From Bacteroidota bacterium (GTDB taxonomy: Bacteria > Bacteroidota > Bacteroidia > M30B66), in NCBI GenBank assembly GCA_027483445.1, contig JAIXUS010000013.1:53936-117935 (forward strand): DNA of 64,000 bases. The letters are read 5' to 3'. Each line of letters begins with the position of its first letter. Position 1 is the stretch's first letter. Under the pieces are notes generated by a model. The model saw only the letters and a list, made by a program, of their open reading frames with translations, did not search any database and was not told the DNA's origin. Positions 7,422-15,370 of the stretch are shown piece after piece. A program made the position numbers and the translations under genes.

Positions 7422-9794
7422 ATGCTGTTTCCATTCACCAAAGTCTTTATCCAAAGAAAGCTTCAACTAAGTGCATGTCTGCTTTTGCTCCATTTTAGCT
7501 TGCAAGGGCAAAATAGCTCATGTAAGTTTTTCTTAAGCCCACTGGAGTTTAATGCCGACAGTGTATTGGGGAAAAACAGCGTCGCACATGTCGAAAAGGC
7601 TATTCATGCTGCTGCAGTTAAAAAGTTGCGAATCAACTTTACCGAAGACACCATTCAAGCGTATGTAAAAACCTGGGAAGCCTGTAATCAAGAAATAAGT
7701 GAAAAGCTCTTGCAAATTCAGAAACAACGCGATCTTATTTCACAAGCACAGCAAAAACTTACCGACAATGATAAAATTGGATCGTTGCAAAAAAAGCTTG
7801 TTGAGTTGCAGGATGCGAAGGTTCAGTTAGCAAAACAAACTGGAGAAAATTTGCAGGCAATCAGGTTTCAGGCGATTTATGTTATAGTAATTAAAAATGT
7901 AGATGACCTAACCAGCACCCGTGAGGTAATGGAGGAACAGGTTTCAGCAGCCCTAAGAAATACTGCTATAAAGGATTTGCGAGGAGTATTTGTTCAATCA
8001 AAAACGACGGTTGGCAATCACCAGCTTTTAGATGATTGGATAAGGCTTGAAAGCAGCGGAGAACTGAGGCGCGAAGGACAGAATATATTGGAGGATTTTA
8101 ACTCTATCCAACACTATTACATCAATTGTTCTCAGTTGGTAGTGGCCCCGCTTAAGAGTGATTCATCGCTCCGCAAAGCAACTACGGCCAGTACAATTGG
8201 GCAGGTCTTAACCCCCATAAACGTTTTAGCAACAGCCAATTGGAAAGAGGTTTTGAGAACTCATCAGGTTTCTGAAGAAGATATTCAAGCAATTGAAAGG
8301 GCTATTGCCACCAAACAATCAGGTATAGATAAGAATACGCAACTTAACGCCGATAAAGAGAAGGAAATAATACGTGAATTTGTGGCCAACAATGCCAAAT
8401 TGAATGATCAAATGCTTGCTGCCGAAAATGAACTTAAAAACATCTACCAATTTTTACAAACATTGGTTGGCAACCAGATTCAGGTGAATGCAAACAATGC
8501 CATTCAAATCTTAAAGAGCCAACGGGAGGCCTATAATAACCAAGCAAAAGAGAAAACCACCGAATACGAAGTGCTTGAAGCCAAAAAGTGGGTCTGGCAA
8601 CCGCTTGAGGAGTTGATTTATGATAACAATGCCAATAATGCAATAGCGAATAAAACGGTTGACTTGGTTGCGATAATCGCTGCCAATCTTACTAAAGAAG
8701 AATCGCAAAGTTCTAGTATTGAAGTATTTAATGGACAATTAATCCGTGATGAAAAAAAGGAAGGAAGAAGGAAAGTAAAAAAACTTGTTAAAGTATGGCT
8801 CTATTTAAGTCCAGGGGCTTCAAATAAGCGCAAAATTACCATCTTAAGCAGTTTTGAGTGGGATTTACAGCAAGAAAGCACTACTCCCAAGCCCGTCGTG
8901 CCTAAACCTGTTGCCAATGAGGGGGATAAACTAAACAACGAAAAAAAAGAGGAACCATCAATTAAGCCGAATGAACGAATCAATAAATTGATTGAAGCTA
9001 AACAGTCCTTTCTTATCGATACCCTTTGGCCCAAATCTATTCAAGAACTTGTAAAAAGCATGGTTAGAATACCCGGTGGTGAATTTCTAATTGGCTGTGA
9101 ATCGGGCAATGCTCAGGATTGTGACGCTGATGGAAAAGAGTATGTTAAAATAAAGTTAGCGCCATTTTTCATGAGCAAGTATGAAATTACTCAACAACAG
9201 TGGTATGATTTGGTGAAGAACACTCCGAAAGAGAATAAAGAATTAAATCCTGTTCCCTCATCTAACAGAGAAAAAAAGTTGTGGAACAACCCTGTTACCG
9301 ATGTTTCGTGGGAGGATTGTCAGGAATTCATTGCCCGGCTCAATAAGTTAACCAAGCTGAATTTCCAATTGCCCAGTGAGGCGCAATGGGAGTATGCGTG
9401 CCGTGCAGGTACCACAACACCCTTCAACACGGGCGCATGCTTAAGCACTACCGACGCCAATTACGATGGCAACTATCCATACGAGGGTTGTTCAAAGGGC
9501 ACTTATCTGCAAGGCACGAACAAAGTAGGTTCATATAAAGCCAATGCCTGGGGCTTGTACGATATGCATGGTAACGTTTGGGAATGGTGTCAGGACTGGT
9601 ATCATGATTCGTACACGGGCATCCCGACCGATGGTAAGGCTAGGGAAAGCCCAACCGGGAGCATCCGCGTGCTGCGCGGCGGCAGCTGGAACGACGGCGC
9701 GCAGGGCTGCCGCTCAGCCGACCGCGGCAGCATCACGCCCGATGCCCGTCACTTCAGCTTCGGCTTTCGCCTCCTCAGTTCAGGAACACCATAA
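7422..9794 (+). CDS. Secreted coiled-coil/FGE-sulfatase-like protein with DGR-type variable tail (paralogue 4)
   Basis: The protein has 790 residues. The signal peptide ends near FSLQGQ and is followed by Cys, as in paralogues 2 and 3. Its version of the shared module is the most diverged (FQAIYVIVIKNV, coiled coil about 285-385, VKVWLYLSPG). A Lys/Glu-rich linker leads to the FGE-sulfatase-type domain at about 547-790 (MVRIPGGEFLIGC, YEITQQQW, LPSEAQWEYACRAG, WGLYDMHGN). Residues 741-780 form the variable segment, here rich in Ser, Asp, Gly, His and Phe, in contrast to the Tyr/Phe/Asn set of paralogue 3. The end FRLLSSGTP is identical. The sharp GC rise at the 3' end and the near-identity to paralogue 3 over the second half of the domain point to sequence transfer between the genes or from a common template. 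Confidence 0.82.
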   Translation: MLFPFTKVFIQRKLQLSACLLLLHFSLQGQNSSCKFFLSPLEFNADSVLGKNSVAHVEKAIHAAAVKKLRINFTEDTIQAYVKTWEACNQEISEKLLQIQKQRDLISQAQQKLTDNDKIGSLQKKLVELQDAKVQLAKQTGENLQAIRFQAIYVIVIKNVDDLTSTREVMEEQVSAALRNTAIKDLRGVFVQSKTTVGNHQLLDDWIRLESSGELRREGQNILEDFNSIQHYYINCSQLVVAPLKSDSSLRKATTASTIGQVLTPINVLATANWKEVLRTHQVSEEDIQAIERAIATKQSGIDKNTQLNADKEKEIIREFVANNAKLNDQMLAAENELKNIYQFLQTLVGNQIQVNANNAIQILKSQREAYNNQAKEKTTEYEVLEAKKWVWQPLEELIYDNNANNAIANKTVDLVAIIAANLTKEESQSSSIEVFNGQLIRDEKKEGRRKVKKLVKVWLYLSPGASNKRKITILSSFEWDLQQESTTPKPVVPKPVANEGDKLNNEKKEEPSIKPNERINKLIEAKQSFLIDTLWPKSIQELVKSMVRIPGGEFLIGCESGNAQDCDADGKEYVKIKLAPFFMSKYEITQQQWYDLVKNTPKENKELNPVPSSNREKKLWNNPVTDVSWEDCQEFIARLNKLTKLNFQLPSEAQWEYACRAGTTTPFNTGACLSTTDANYDGNYPYEGCSKGTYLQGTNKVGSYKANAWGLYDMHGNVWEWCQDWYHDSYTGIPTDGKARESPTGSIRVLRGGSWNDGAQGCRSADRGSITPDARHFSFGFRLLSSGTP
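9642..9761 (+). repeat. Putative DGR variable region (VR) of paralogue 4
   Basis: This is the homologue of 7120-7239. The differing codons include agg/tgg, aac/ttc, gac/aac, ggc/ttc, agc/tac, atc/aac, acg/gcg, gcc/tac and ttc/gcc. All are compatible with adenines in a shared template. Exceptions are a synonymous gat/gac and the third base of cac/tct. Confidence 0.75.
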
Positions 9795-9828
9795 AAGGCA
9801 AAGCCCCTGGCAAGGAGGCGAGGTAAAA
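9795..9828 (+). repeat. Conserved VR 3'-flank element, copy 2
   Basis: This is the same 34-bp element as at 7315-7348 with a single visible substitution in the gcccc(t/g)ggc part. It begins directly at the stop codon of paralogue 4, so about 40 bases present after paralogue 3 are missing here. Confidence 0.65.
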
Positions 9829-9854
9829 TCCAAGTATAGCCTAAGACAAAAAAC

Positions 9855-12851
9855 ATGAAAAAAACAAAGCGTATCGAAAAGCATTTACTTGATGAATTAA
9901 AGCAAGGTTTAATCGTCTTGCTGTTGATTTTGAACCCTTCTCATTACATGGCCCAAAGTAATTTGGCATTGCCCCCTGGTTATATCTCCTTTGAGGCGGG
10001 AAAAGTATTGGCTAAAAGTCAAGAAGTGGTCTCAAAAATTCAGTCTTCTGTAGAAAAGAATGACCTCACCTTTTTAACAGAAGCAAGACTTCGGGAATTA
10101 GAACGCCAATTAGAGGCCAGAAACAAAGTGGTTTATGATTCTGTAATTTCTAAAAAAAATCTATTGTTGGAGCTTTCCCAGAAACGCAGTGAATTCATAT
10201 TGCTTCAAGATGTGAGTAAAATTGATGAAATCATTAGAATACGAGAGGAAAACCTCAAAAATGCTCAAGCACAGTTTTTTCAAGCTTTATCCAATCAAAG
10301 TTTGCAAGGGGTGTATATTGGTATCAGACGTTTCTCTCCAGGGGTGTTTAGGCAAGCGGAATTTGAAAGCGACATTCGAAGCCAAATTTCGCCTTTAGCT
10401 GTAAAAGATATCGTTGGGGTGTATGTCAACAGTATTACTGAAGTTCACAACAAAAAGCTCATAAACGAAAAGATAAGTACAGAAAGTATGGGTAATTACG
10501 AACAGAATGCCCCATATTCAATTAAGAACAATGCAGCAGGCTATTACATCGAGGTAAGTAAGGCTATCGTAAGTCCATTGAAGAGTATTGTGAGCGGCAC
10601 CATAGATAGAAGTGCGAACCAAAGCAGTAACCAAGTGATGGTGTTTAACGCGCAAAATGCCGATTATGAGGCTTATTTAAAGAGCTTTCAACTGTCTGAA
10701 GCAGAAATGACTGAAATTACCACTAAGGTAAATGACTACTTAAACGATGTGGCTTCGCATAACAATAAGGTTAAAATTGATTTAGCGCAAATCGAAGCGC
10801 GGCAAAATAGCATCATTGCAAATGCGGAAAAAGAGTTGGAAGAGGCAAGGAAAGTTAAAGCCGAACGAACAACTCGTGTGAGAAAGGCATTGAGAGAATT
10901 CCGCTTAGCTGAGCAGCCCAATAATACTATGGCTGAAATAAGCAGCATAGTTTCGTTTTTGGCTGATAAAGAGAAAGTCCTCCAAAATGAAATTGTAATG
11001 TGGAAGGAAAAGGAGCTTACTAAATTCCTCACCCCGGAGATTAGTGTTCAGGGAGATTATGATCAGATTTTAGGTGATGGGATTATCACCTTTTCAAACA
11101 ATCAAATCGCAGGAGCGAAAGTAATTGAGAGCCTTTATGAATATAATGAAGTTGTAAAAGGTAAACTAACTGATTCGTTCGTAAAGATAAAAATTAATGC
11201 CTCTCGCACACCAGTAGAGGTTTATGCTTATTTTGCTAACACGGCTAATGGGTATAAGGTGTTGGTGGCAGTAAGATACAAGATATTGCCTGAGAACGGA
11301 TCAGAGAAAGATGATTTTGGAGATAGTGGACAAGCGAAAGATAACGAGTTGGAACCTCAAGAGGAAAATTTCGATGATTTAAGTTTATCCCATGCGGGTA
11401 GTGATAACATCTTCACACCAAGTGTTAATTGGCCTCAATCTATACAAGAACTTGTAAAAAGCATGATTTTTGTCAAAGGTGGTTATGTAAAATACGGATG
11501 TTTTTCAGGTAATGAATTTGAATGTAACTCAAAAGGTCTAAATTATTTCGATTTATATTTGACTGATTATCATTTAGGGCAATATGAAGTAACTCAGCAG
11601 CAGTGGTTTGATATAATGGGAACTACCCCTAGTTTAAAGAAAAATTGTCCAAACTGCCCTGTAACAAATATAAGTGAAAAGGAGATTTTTGATTTTATTC
11701 AAAAGTTAAATAAATTAACTGGTTGCGAGTTCAGATTGCCTAATTTTTTTGAATGGGAGTATGTATTGACTGAAAAATATACTTCCTTCCCGCCAATCAA
11801 AAAGTTCGAAAGGATTTATTTTATGGATGGATACAAATTGCAGCTAACAGAAAAGGAAAAATTAGATTTAGAATACTTATGGATGCGCGGCGGATTTAAA
11901 AACAGTATAATGGAATGGCCAAATAAACAGACTTTTATTGAACCTGTTAATTCACATGCTCCTAATAGATTGGGATTTTATAATATGTTCGGTAATGCTG
12001 CTGAATTTGTTGCAGCAAGTAAAGGTTTGAAAAACCACTTTGGTCGTTATGGCTACCTCGATATTGAAGAGAGAATGAAGTCTGGCCAAAATTATGATAA
12101 AAAGTATATACTCAATGTAATGATGGATAAAGAAAACCATGTGACCAACAGAAAGCAAAAGAACTTATTGCCCTTATTTTTTGGATTGGGTATGTATTGG
12201 CAAGAAACAAGAGGCAATATTGCTGGTTTCAATTATTATCCTAATGGTAATGGTACAGGATTTCGCCTAGTCCACTCAAATAAACTTTCAAATGGCGAAT
12301 TAATTTCTTTCAAAGAAGAAATTTCCGAAATAGATTATAATCGGATTATTGATCAATATTGTACTGTTAATAAATCTAAGTTTATCTTATTTATTGACTC
12401 AATAGAAAGACGAATCGAGCAAATTTCTATTGATCGTCAATTGAGTGAAGAAAGATTGGCAGAGGAAAAAAGAAGAAAAGAGGAGTTCGAAAAAATCTAT
12501 AAATGTATAATTTATAATTCTAATTTAACATATAATTATAATAATTATGAAAAAAAATTAGAAGTATATTTTACCTTTGATGTGCCTGATATTGTTAGCG
12601 AAATTAACTTTACAATGAGAATAAATTATTTAGACATAACTCTTTCTTCTGGCGAAGTTCAAAGATACAATATGTCTAATTTGTCAAATACAACTCAAGT
12701 GTTGAATGCAAGAAATTCAAAGGCTCGAATATCTTTTCCCTTAACAATTTCTGCATCTGAATCCTACTCCATTAGTTATATAAATTATAGCTTTTGGGCA
12801 TACGATCAGACAGATAGAAAAAACAATAGTATACCAGTTCTAGTTGAATAA
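9855..12851 (+). CDS. Large secreted coiled-coil protein with divergent FGE-like domain and C-terminal extension (paralogue 5)
   Basis: The protein has 998 residues. A hydrophobic signal sequence starts about residue 15, after a Lys/Arg-rich n-region, and ends near HYMAQ. The shared module is closest to paralogue 1 (LPPGYISFEAG, LLQDVSKIDEII, LQGVYIGIRRF, YKVLVAVRYKI). Residues about 537-812 are a strongly diverged FGE-sulfatase-like domain: SIQELVKSM, YEVTQQQWFD, LGFYNMFGNAAEF and GTGFRLVHS remain. From about 813 a new AT-rich tail follows, with a short charged coiled coil (EERLAEEKRRKEE) and a beta-rich end that I do not recognise. There is no GC-rich variable tail. The low GC of the last 1.3 kb differs from the upstream half and suggests a fusion or acquired segment. 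Confidence 0.75.
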   Translation: MKKTKRIEKHLLDELKQGLIVLLLILNPSHYMAQSNLALPPGYISFEAGKVLAKSQEVVSKIQSSVEKNDLTFLTEARLRELERQLEARNKVVYDSVISKKNLLLELSQKRSEFILLQDVSKIDEIIRIREENLKNAQAQFFQALSNQSLQGVYIGIRRFSPGVFRQAEFESDIRSQISPLAVKDIVGVYVNSITEVHNKKLINEKISTESMGNYEQNAPYSIKNNAAGYYIEVSKAIVSPLKSIVSGTIDRSANQSSNQVMVFNAQNADYEAYLKSFQLSEAEMTEITTKVNDYLNDVASHNNKVKIDLAQIEARQNSIIANAEKELEEARKVKAERTTRVRKALREFRLAEQPNNTMAEISSIVSFLADKEKVLQNEIVMWKEKELTKFLTPEISVQGDYDQILGDGIITFSNNQIAGAKVIESLYEYNEVVKGKLTDSFVKIKINASRTPVEVYAYFANTANGYKVLVAVRYKILPENGSEKDDFGDSGQAKDNELEPQEENFDDLSLSHAGSDNIFTPSVNWPQSIQELVKSMIFVKGGYVKYGCFSGNEFECNSKGLNYFDLYLTDYHLGQYEVTQQQWFDIMGTTPSLKKNCPNCPVTNISEKEIFDFIQKLNKLTGCEFRLPNFFEWEYVLTEKYTSFPPIKKFERIYFMDGYKLQLTEKEKLDLEYLWMRGGFKNSIMEWPNKQTFIEPVNSHAPNRLGFYNMFGNAAEFVAASKGLKNHFGRYGYLDIEERMKSGQNYDKKYILNVMMDKENHVTNRKQKNLLPLFFGLGMYWQETRGNIAGFNYYPNGNGTGFRLVHSNKLSNGELISFKEEISEIDYNRIIDQYCTVNKSKFILFIDSIERRIEQISIDRQLSEERLAEEKRRKEEFEKIYKCIIYNSNLTYNYNNYEKKLEVYFTFDVPDIVSEINFTMRINYLDITLSSGEVQRYNMSNLSNTTQVLNARNSKARISFPLTISASESYSISYINYSFWAYDQTDRKNNSIPVLVE

Positions 12852-13030
12852 TTTAATAATGAAAAAGTCTTTTTTGCATTTATTATTAGATCATAAATGC
12901 TTTGTGAGTCAATTAATTTATTAAAAATATAAATTTAATTTTTATAAAATAATTCGGCATGGAATTTTTAGGCTAAAGACATCAATGAAGTGCTTTCTTA
13001 CATTCGATTAAATTTCAATTGCTCCTGATC

Positions 13031-13484
13031 GTTAATTGGAGTGATGCAAAAGCCTTTGTACTTTGGATAAGTAATTACACCCACATTGATTTCGGATAAC
13101 CCAATAAACAACAATGGGAGTATGCCTGCCGTGTAGGTTCAACAACTCCTTTTCACACCGGTAATTGTCTTCATTCTGATGAAGAGAACTATGACGGAGA
13201 TATTCTACGTTATAATTGCTTGGCCGGGGAAATTACATGGTAATACGACCGAAGTAGGAAGTTACAAATCCAATAATTTTGGACTGCATGACATGCATGG
13301 GAATATCTCAGAATGGTGCATTGATTTTCCAAATACATACAATGACAAAACAGTCCCAACTCAGGGTGGCTATTGGCGCAGTTCCGCTTAGACATGTCGT
13401 TCAGATTATTCCGAACGAACTAATCCTGACCTTAGTATCAATGTAATTGGCTTTCGCATCTTCAGTTCAGGCACATTTCGCTAA
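13031..13484 (+). pseudogene. Decayed FGE-sulfatase-like gene with VR-like tail
   Basis: Translation in pieces gives the C-terminal half of the FGE domain: VNWSDAKAFVLWISNY, a stop, [18 protein letters not shown], a frame change, then [22 protein letters not shown] and GGYWRSSA followed by a stop. After that, CRSDYSERTNPD and GFRIFSSGTF can still be read. The pattern follows paralogues 3 and 4 to the end, including a variable-like tail. It has no N-terminal module, so only a 450-bp remnant is left. It ends 38 bases before the third copy of the 3'-flank element. Confidence 0.8.
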
Positions 13485-13522
13485 TCTGCCTCTCAGGTCA
13501 AAGGGCTATCGGGCGTTAGTTC

Positions 13523-13556
13523 AAGGCAAAGCCCATGGCAAGGAGGCGAGGTAAAA
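13523..13556 (+). repeat. Conserved VR 3'-flank element, copy 3
   Basis: This is the 34-bp element behind the pseudogene. The preceding 35 bases also align with the flank of paralogue 3. Retention of the flank beside a broken gene shows that the flank belongs to the duplicated unit. The following bases (gcgcggcggcaggctggga) weakly resemble the start of the VR. Confidence 0.6.
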
Positions 13557-13842
13557 ACATGACCGCGCGGCGGCAGGCTGGGAAGTCATAGGTAGATATC
13601 CCTATAGTATTCCTTGCGAAATCAGCGAAACAACTTGTGAAACAGCTTTCTCCAATGGGTAACAAGTAGGCAATAAACAAAGGGCTGACAGCAGTTTTGC
13701 GAAAACCGCCAAATGTTTTTTTGTTTATGAATCAAGCGCAATAAATAAAACTGCTTTGCGTTTTGGGTGTATAGTTAAATATTTTAGTCTTCTTATCTTA
13801 CTTATCCCACATATCCATTATTTTAGTGCAAATACTGTATTT

Positions 13843-15351
13843 ATGTTTATCAAAGAAAAAAAAGCTGTAAATCAGCCGTTTAATTCCCTAAATCCTCGTC
13901 CAGTCACTGGTTTTTTCACGAAAGCATCTTCAATGTTAGGTGTGTTGCTTTTCCTGTTTGGAGGGGGATTCAGTCATGCTCTAAAGGCACAGAAAGCCGA
14001 TGTAGCCAAAGTAGCTGCCGAAATTCTGGTCAGTCTAGATCAGGCTCAGGCTATGCGCGAATTGGTGAGCCTCAAACAAACTATGGAATCGCGGGTAACT
14101 GAAGCCAAGAAAAATCAGCTCGCCAATCTCGATCCGGCGCAACTTCAAAATTTCAGCAACCAATACAATGCTGTGGCACTCAGCTTTAACGAACTGCTTC
14201 AAGCCCTCAAACAGGATGTTTTGAGTTTTGGTCGGAAACCTGATTTAAATGCATTGTCGAAAAAGTATCAAACGAAAATTGACAACTTACGCACATCGGT
14301 TGATACATTCACTCAAATCAATCTGAATGGCATAGCCAAAGACATGCTTGGCAACCCTCCAATCGATTGGGGCCAAATAATAGGCATTGTCATTAGTGCG
14401 GTTCCATCCATTATTCAATCTATACAGAAGAATAAGAAACTAAACCAAGGCGATTTAGTTGGTGCAATAAATGCCCTTACTCCAGATTTCTTGCAGAAAT
14501 ACAAAATGTTGGGTTTCGAGGCAATCTGGCCTGAGGCCGAAGCATTTCTACGAAAACAATCATCAGGTAACTCAACTACTGAGAGGGTAGCTCCAAGTTT
14601 GCTGCCTTCTGTTGGCAACGCCAAGGTGAATGTATTGGTGTCTGAACCCTATGTCTTAGAACCACTCAAAGGAGATTTTCGCTTTACCGATCGCCTACCT
14701 GATGGCTCTGAAGTTGAAATTCCTATGACGATTCAGCAGGAAACGAAATCACAAACGATTCTTACCTCTGCCCCGGTAGTTATTGGAGATACTTATCGCC
14801 TGCAGCTTAGTTCAAAACAACCGTTTGTATATGTATTTAGCCGCCAAATGGCTACGGGTAATTATACTCTACATTTCCCCAAAATGGCTTCCGTTAATCC
14901 GGTAAGTCCAGCTGTAGCTCCAGGGAATCCCAAACCGAGCATAAGTGATTCAATGAACATGCGTACTAAACGTCAAATGCTAGAACTGACAAAAGACATT
15001 GATTCCAAAGATAAAAATGCGGTAATCATCAAGGATATCATCGAGAGATCGAAAGCAGATTATTATGTGTACCAATCAGCGCCAGCCGACAACCCAATCA
15101 CATTCACCTGGAGTGTTGACGATAAACCGGGTGATGAACAAATGATTATTCTTTTTTCGAATTCTGAAATCTTTTTCCCTGTGGAGTTTTTGCGTAGATA
15201 CTTGCAATTGCCTTCGGGAAATACCTCCGGGAAAGTGCTTCCAAGCCTTGCTTTTGGCCAGGATTTCGTAGCCAATGAAGGCAGCAAAAACCAGGATACC
15301 TTGGATAAACTCCTCAAGGCCTATATCATTTCAATTCCTAAAACCCGATAA
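13843..15351 (+). CDS. Secreted DUF4384-like protein, caspase neighbour
   Basis: I chose ATG 13843 (502 residues). The track start at 13756 is TTG, and ATG 13933 is another option that begins directly at the hydrophobic segment MLGVLLFLFGGGFSHALKAQ, a signal-like region. The N-terminal third is helical. Around residues 255-450 the pattern GDTYRLQLSS...FVYVFSRQ...YTLHFPK with a later EQMIILFSNSE resembles DUF4384, a domain often encoded with or fused to caspase-family proteases. The next gene, 19 bp downstream, is such a protease, so the two probably form one unit. The DUF4384 assignment is by pattern only. A direct catalytic role is not visible. Confidence 0.65.
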   Translation: MFIKEKKAVNQPFNSLNPRPVTGFFTKASSMLGVLLFLFGGGFSHALKAQKADVAKVAAEILVSLDQAQAMRELVSLKQTMESRVTEAKKNQLANLDPAQLQNFSNQYNAVALSFNELLQALKQDVLSFGRKPDLNALSKKYQTKIDNLRTSVDTFTQINLNGIAKDMLGNPPIDWGQIIGIVISAVPSIIQSIQKNKKLNQGDLVGAINALTPDFLQKYKMLGFEAIWPEAEAFLRKQSSGNSTTERVAPSLLPSVGNAKVNVLVSEPYVLEPLKGDFRFTDRLPDGSEVEIPMTIQQETKSQTILTSAPVVIGDTYRLQLSSKQPFVYVFSRQMATGNYTLHFPKMASVNPVSPAVAPGNPKPSISDSMNMRTKRQMLELTKDIDSKDKNAVIIKDIIERSKADYYVYQSAPADNPITFTWSVDDKPGDEQMIILFSNSEIFFPVEFLRRYLQLPSGNTSGKVLPSLAFGQDFVANEGSKNQDTLDKLLKAYIISIPKTR

Positions 15352-15370
15352 TCACTTAACATCAAATTGT

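Noticed and set aside
4846-9794. Formylglycine-generating (sulfatase-activating) enzyme activity of the FGE-like proteins
   Set aside because: The domains are attached to a secreted scaffold with variable tails and no sulfatase gene is near. The fold is widely used for binding, so an enzyme call is not justified.
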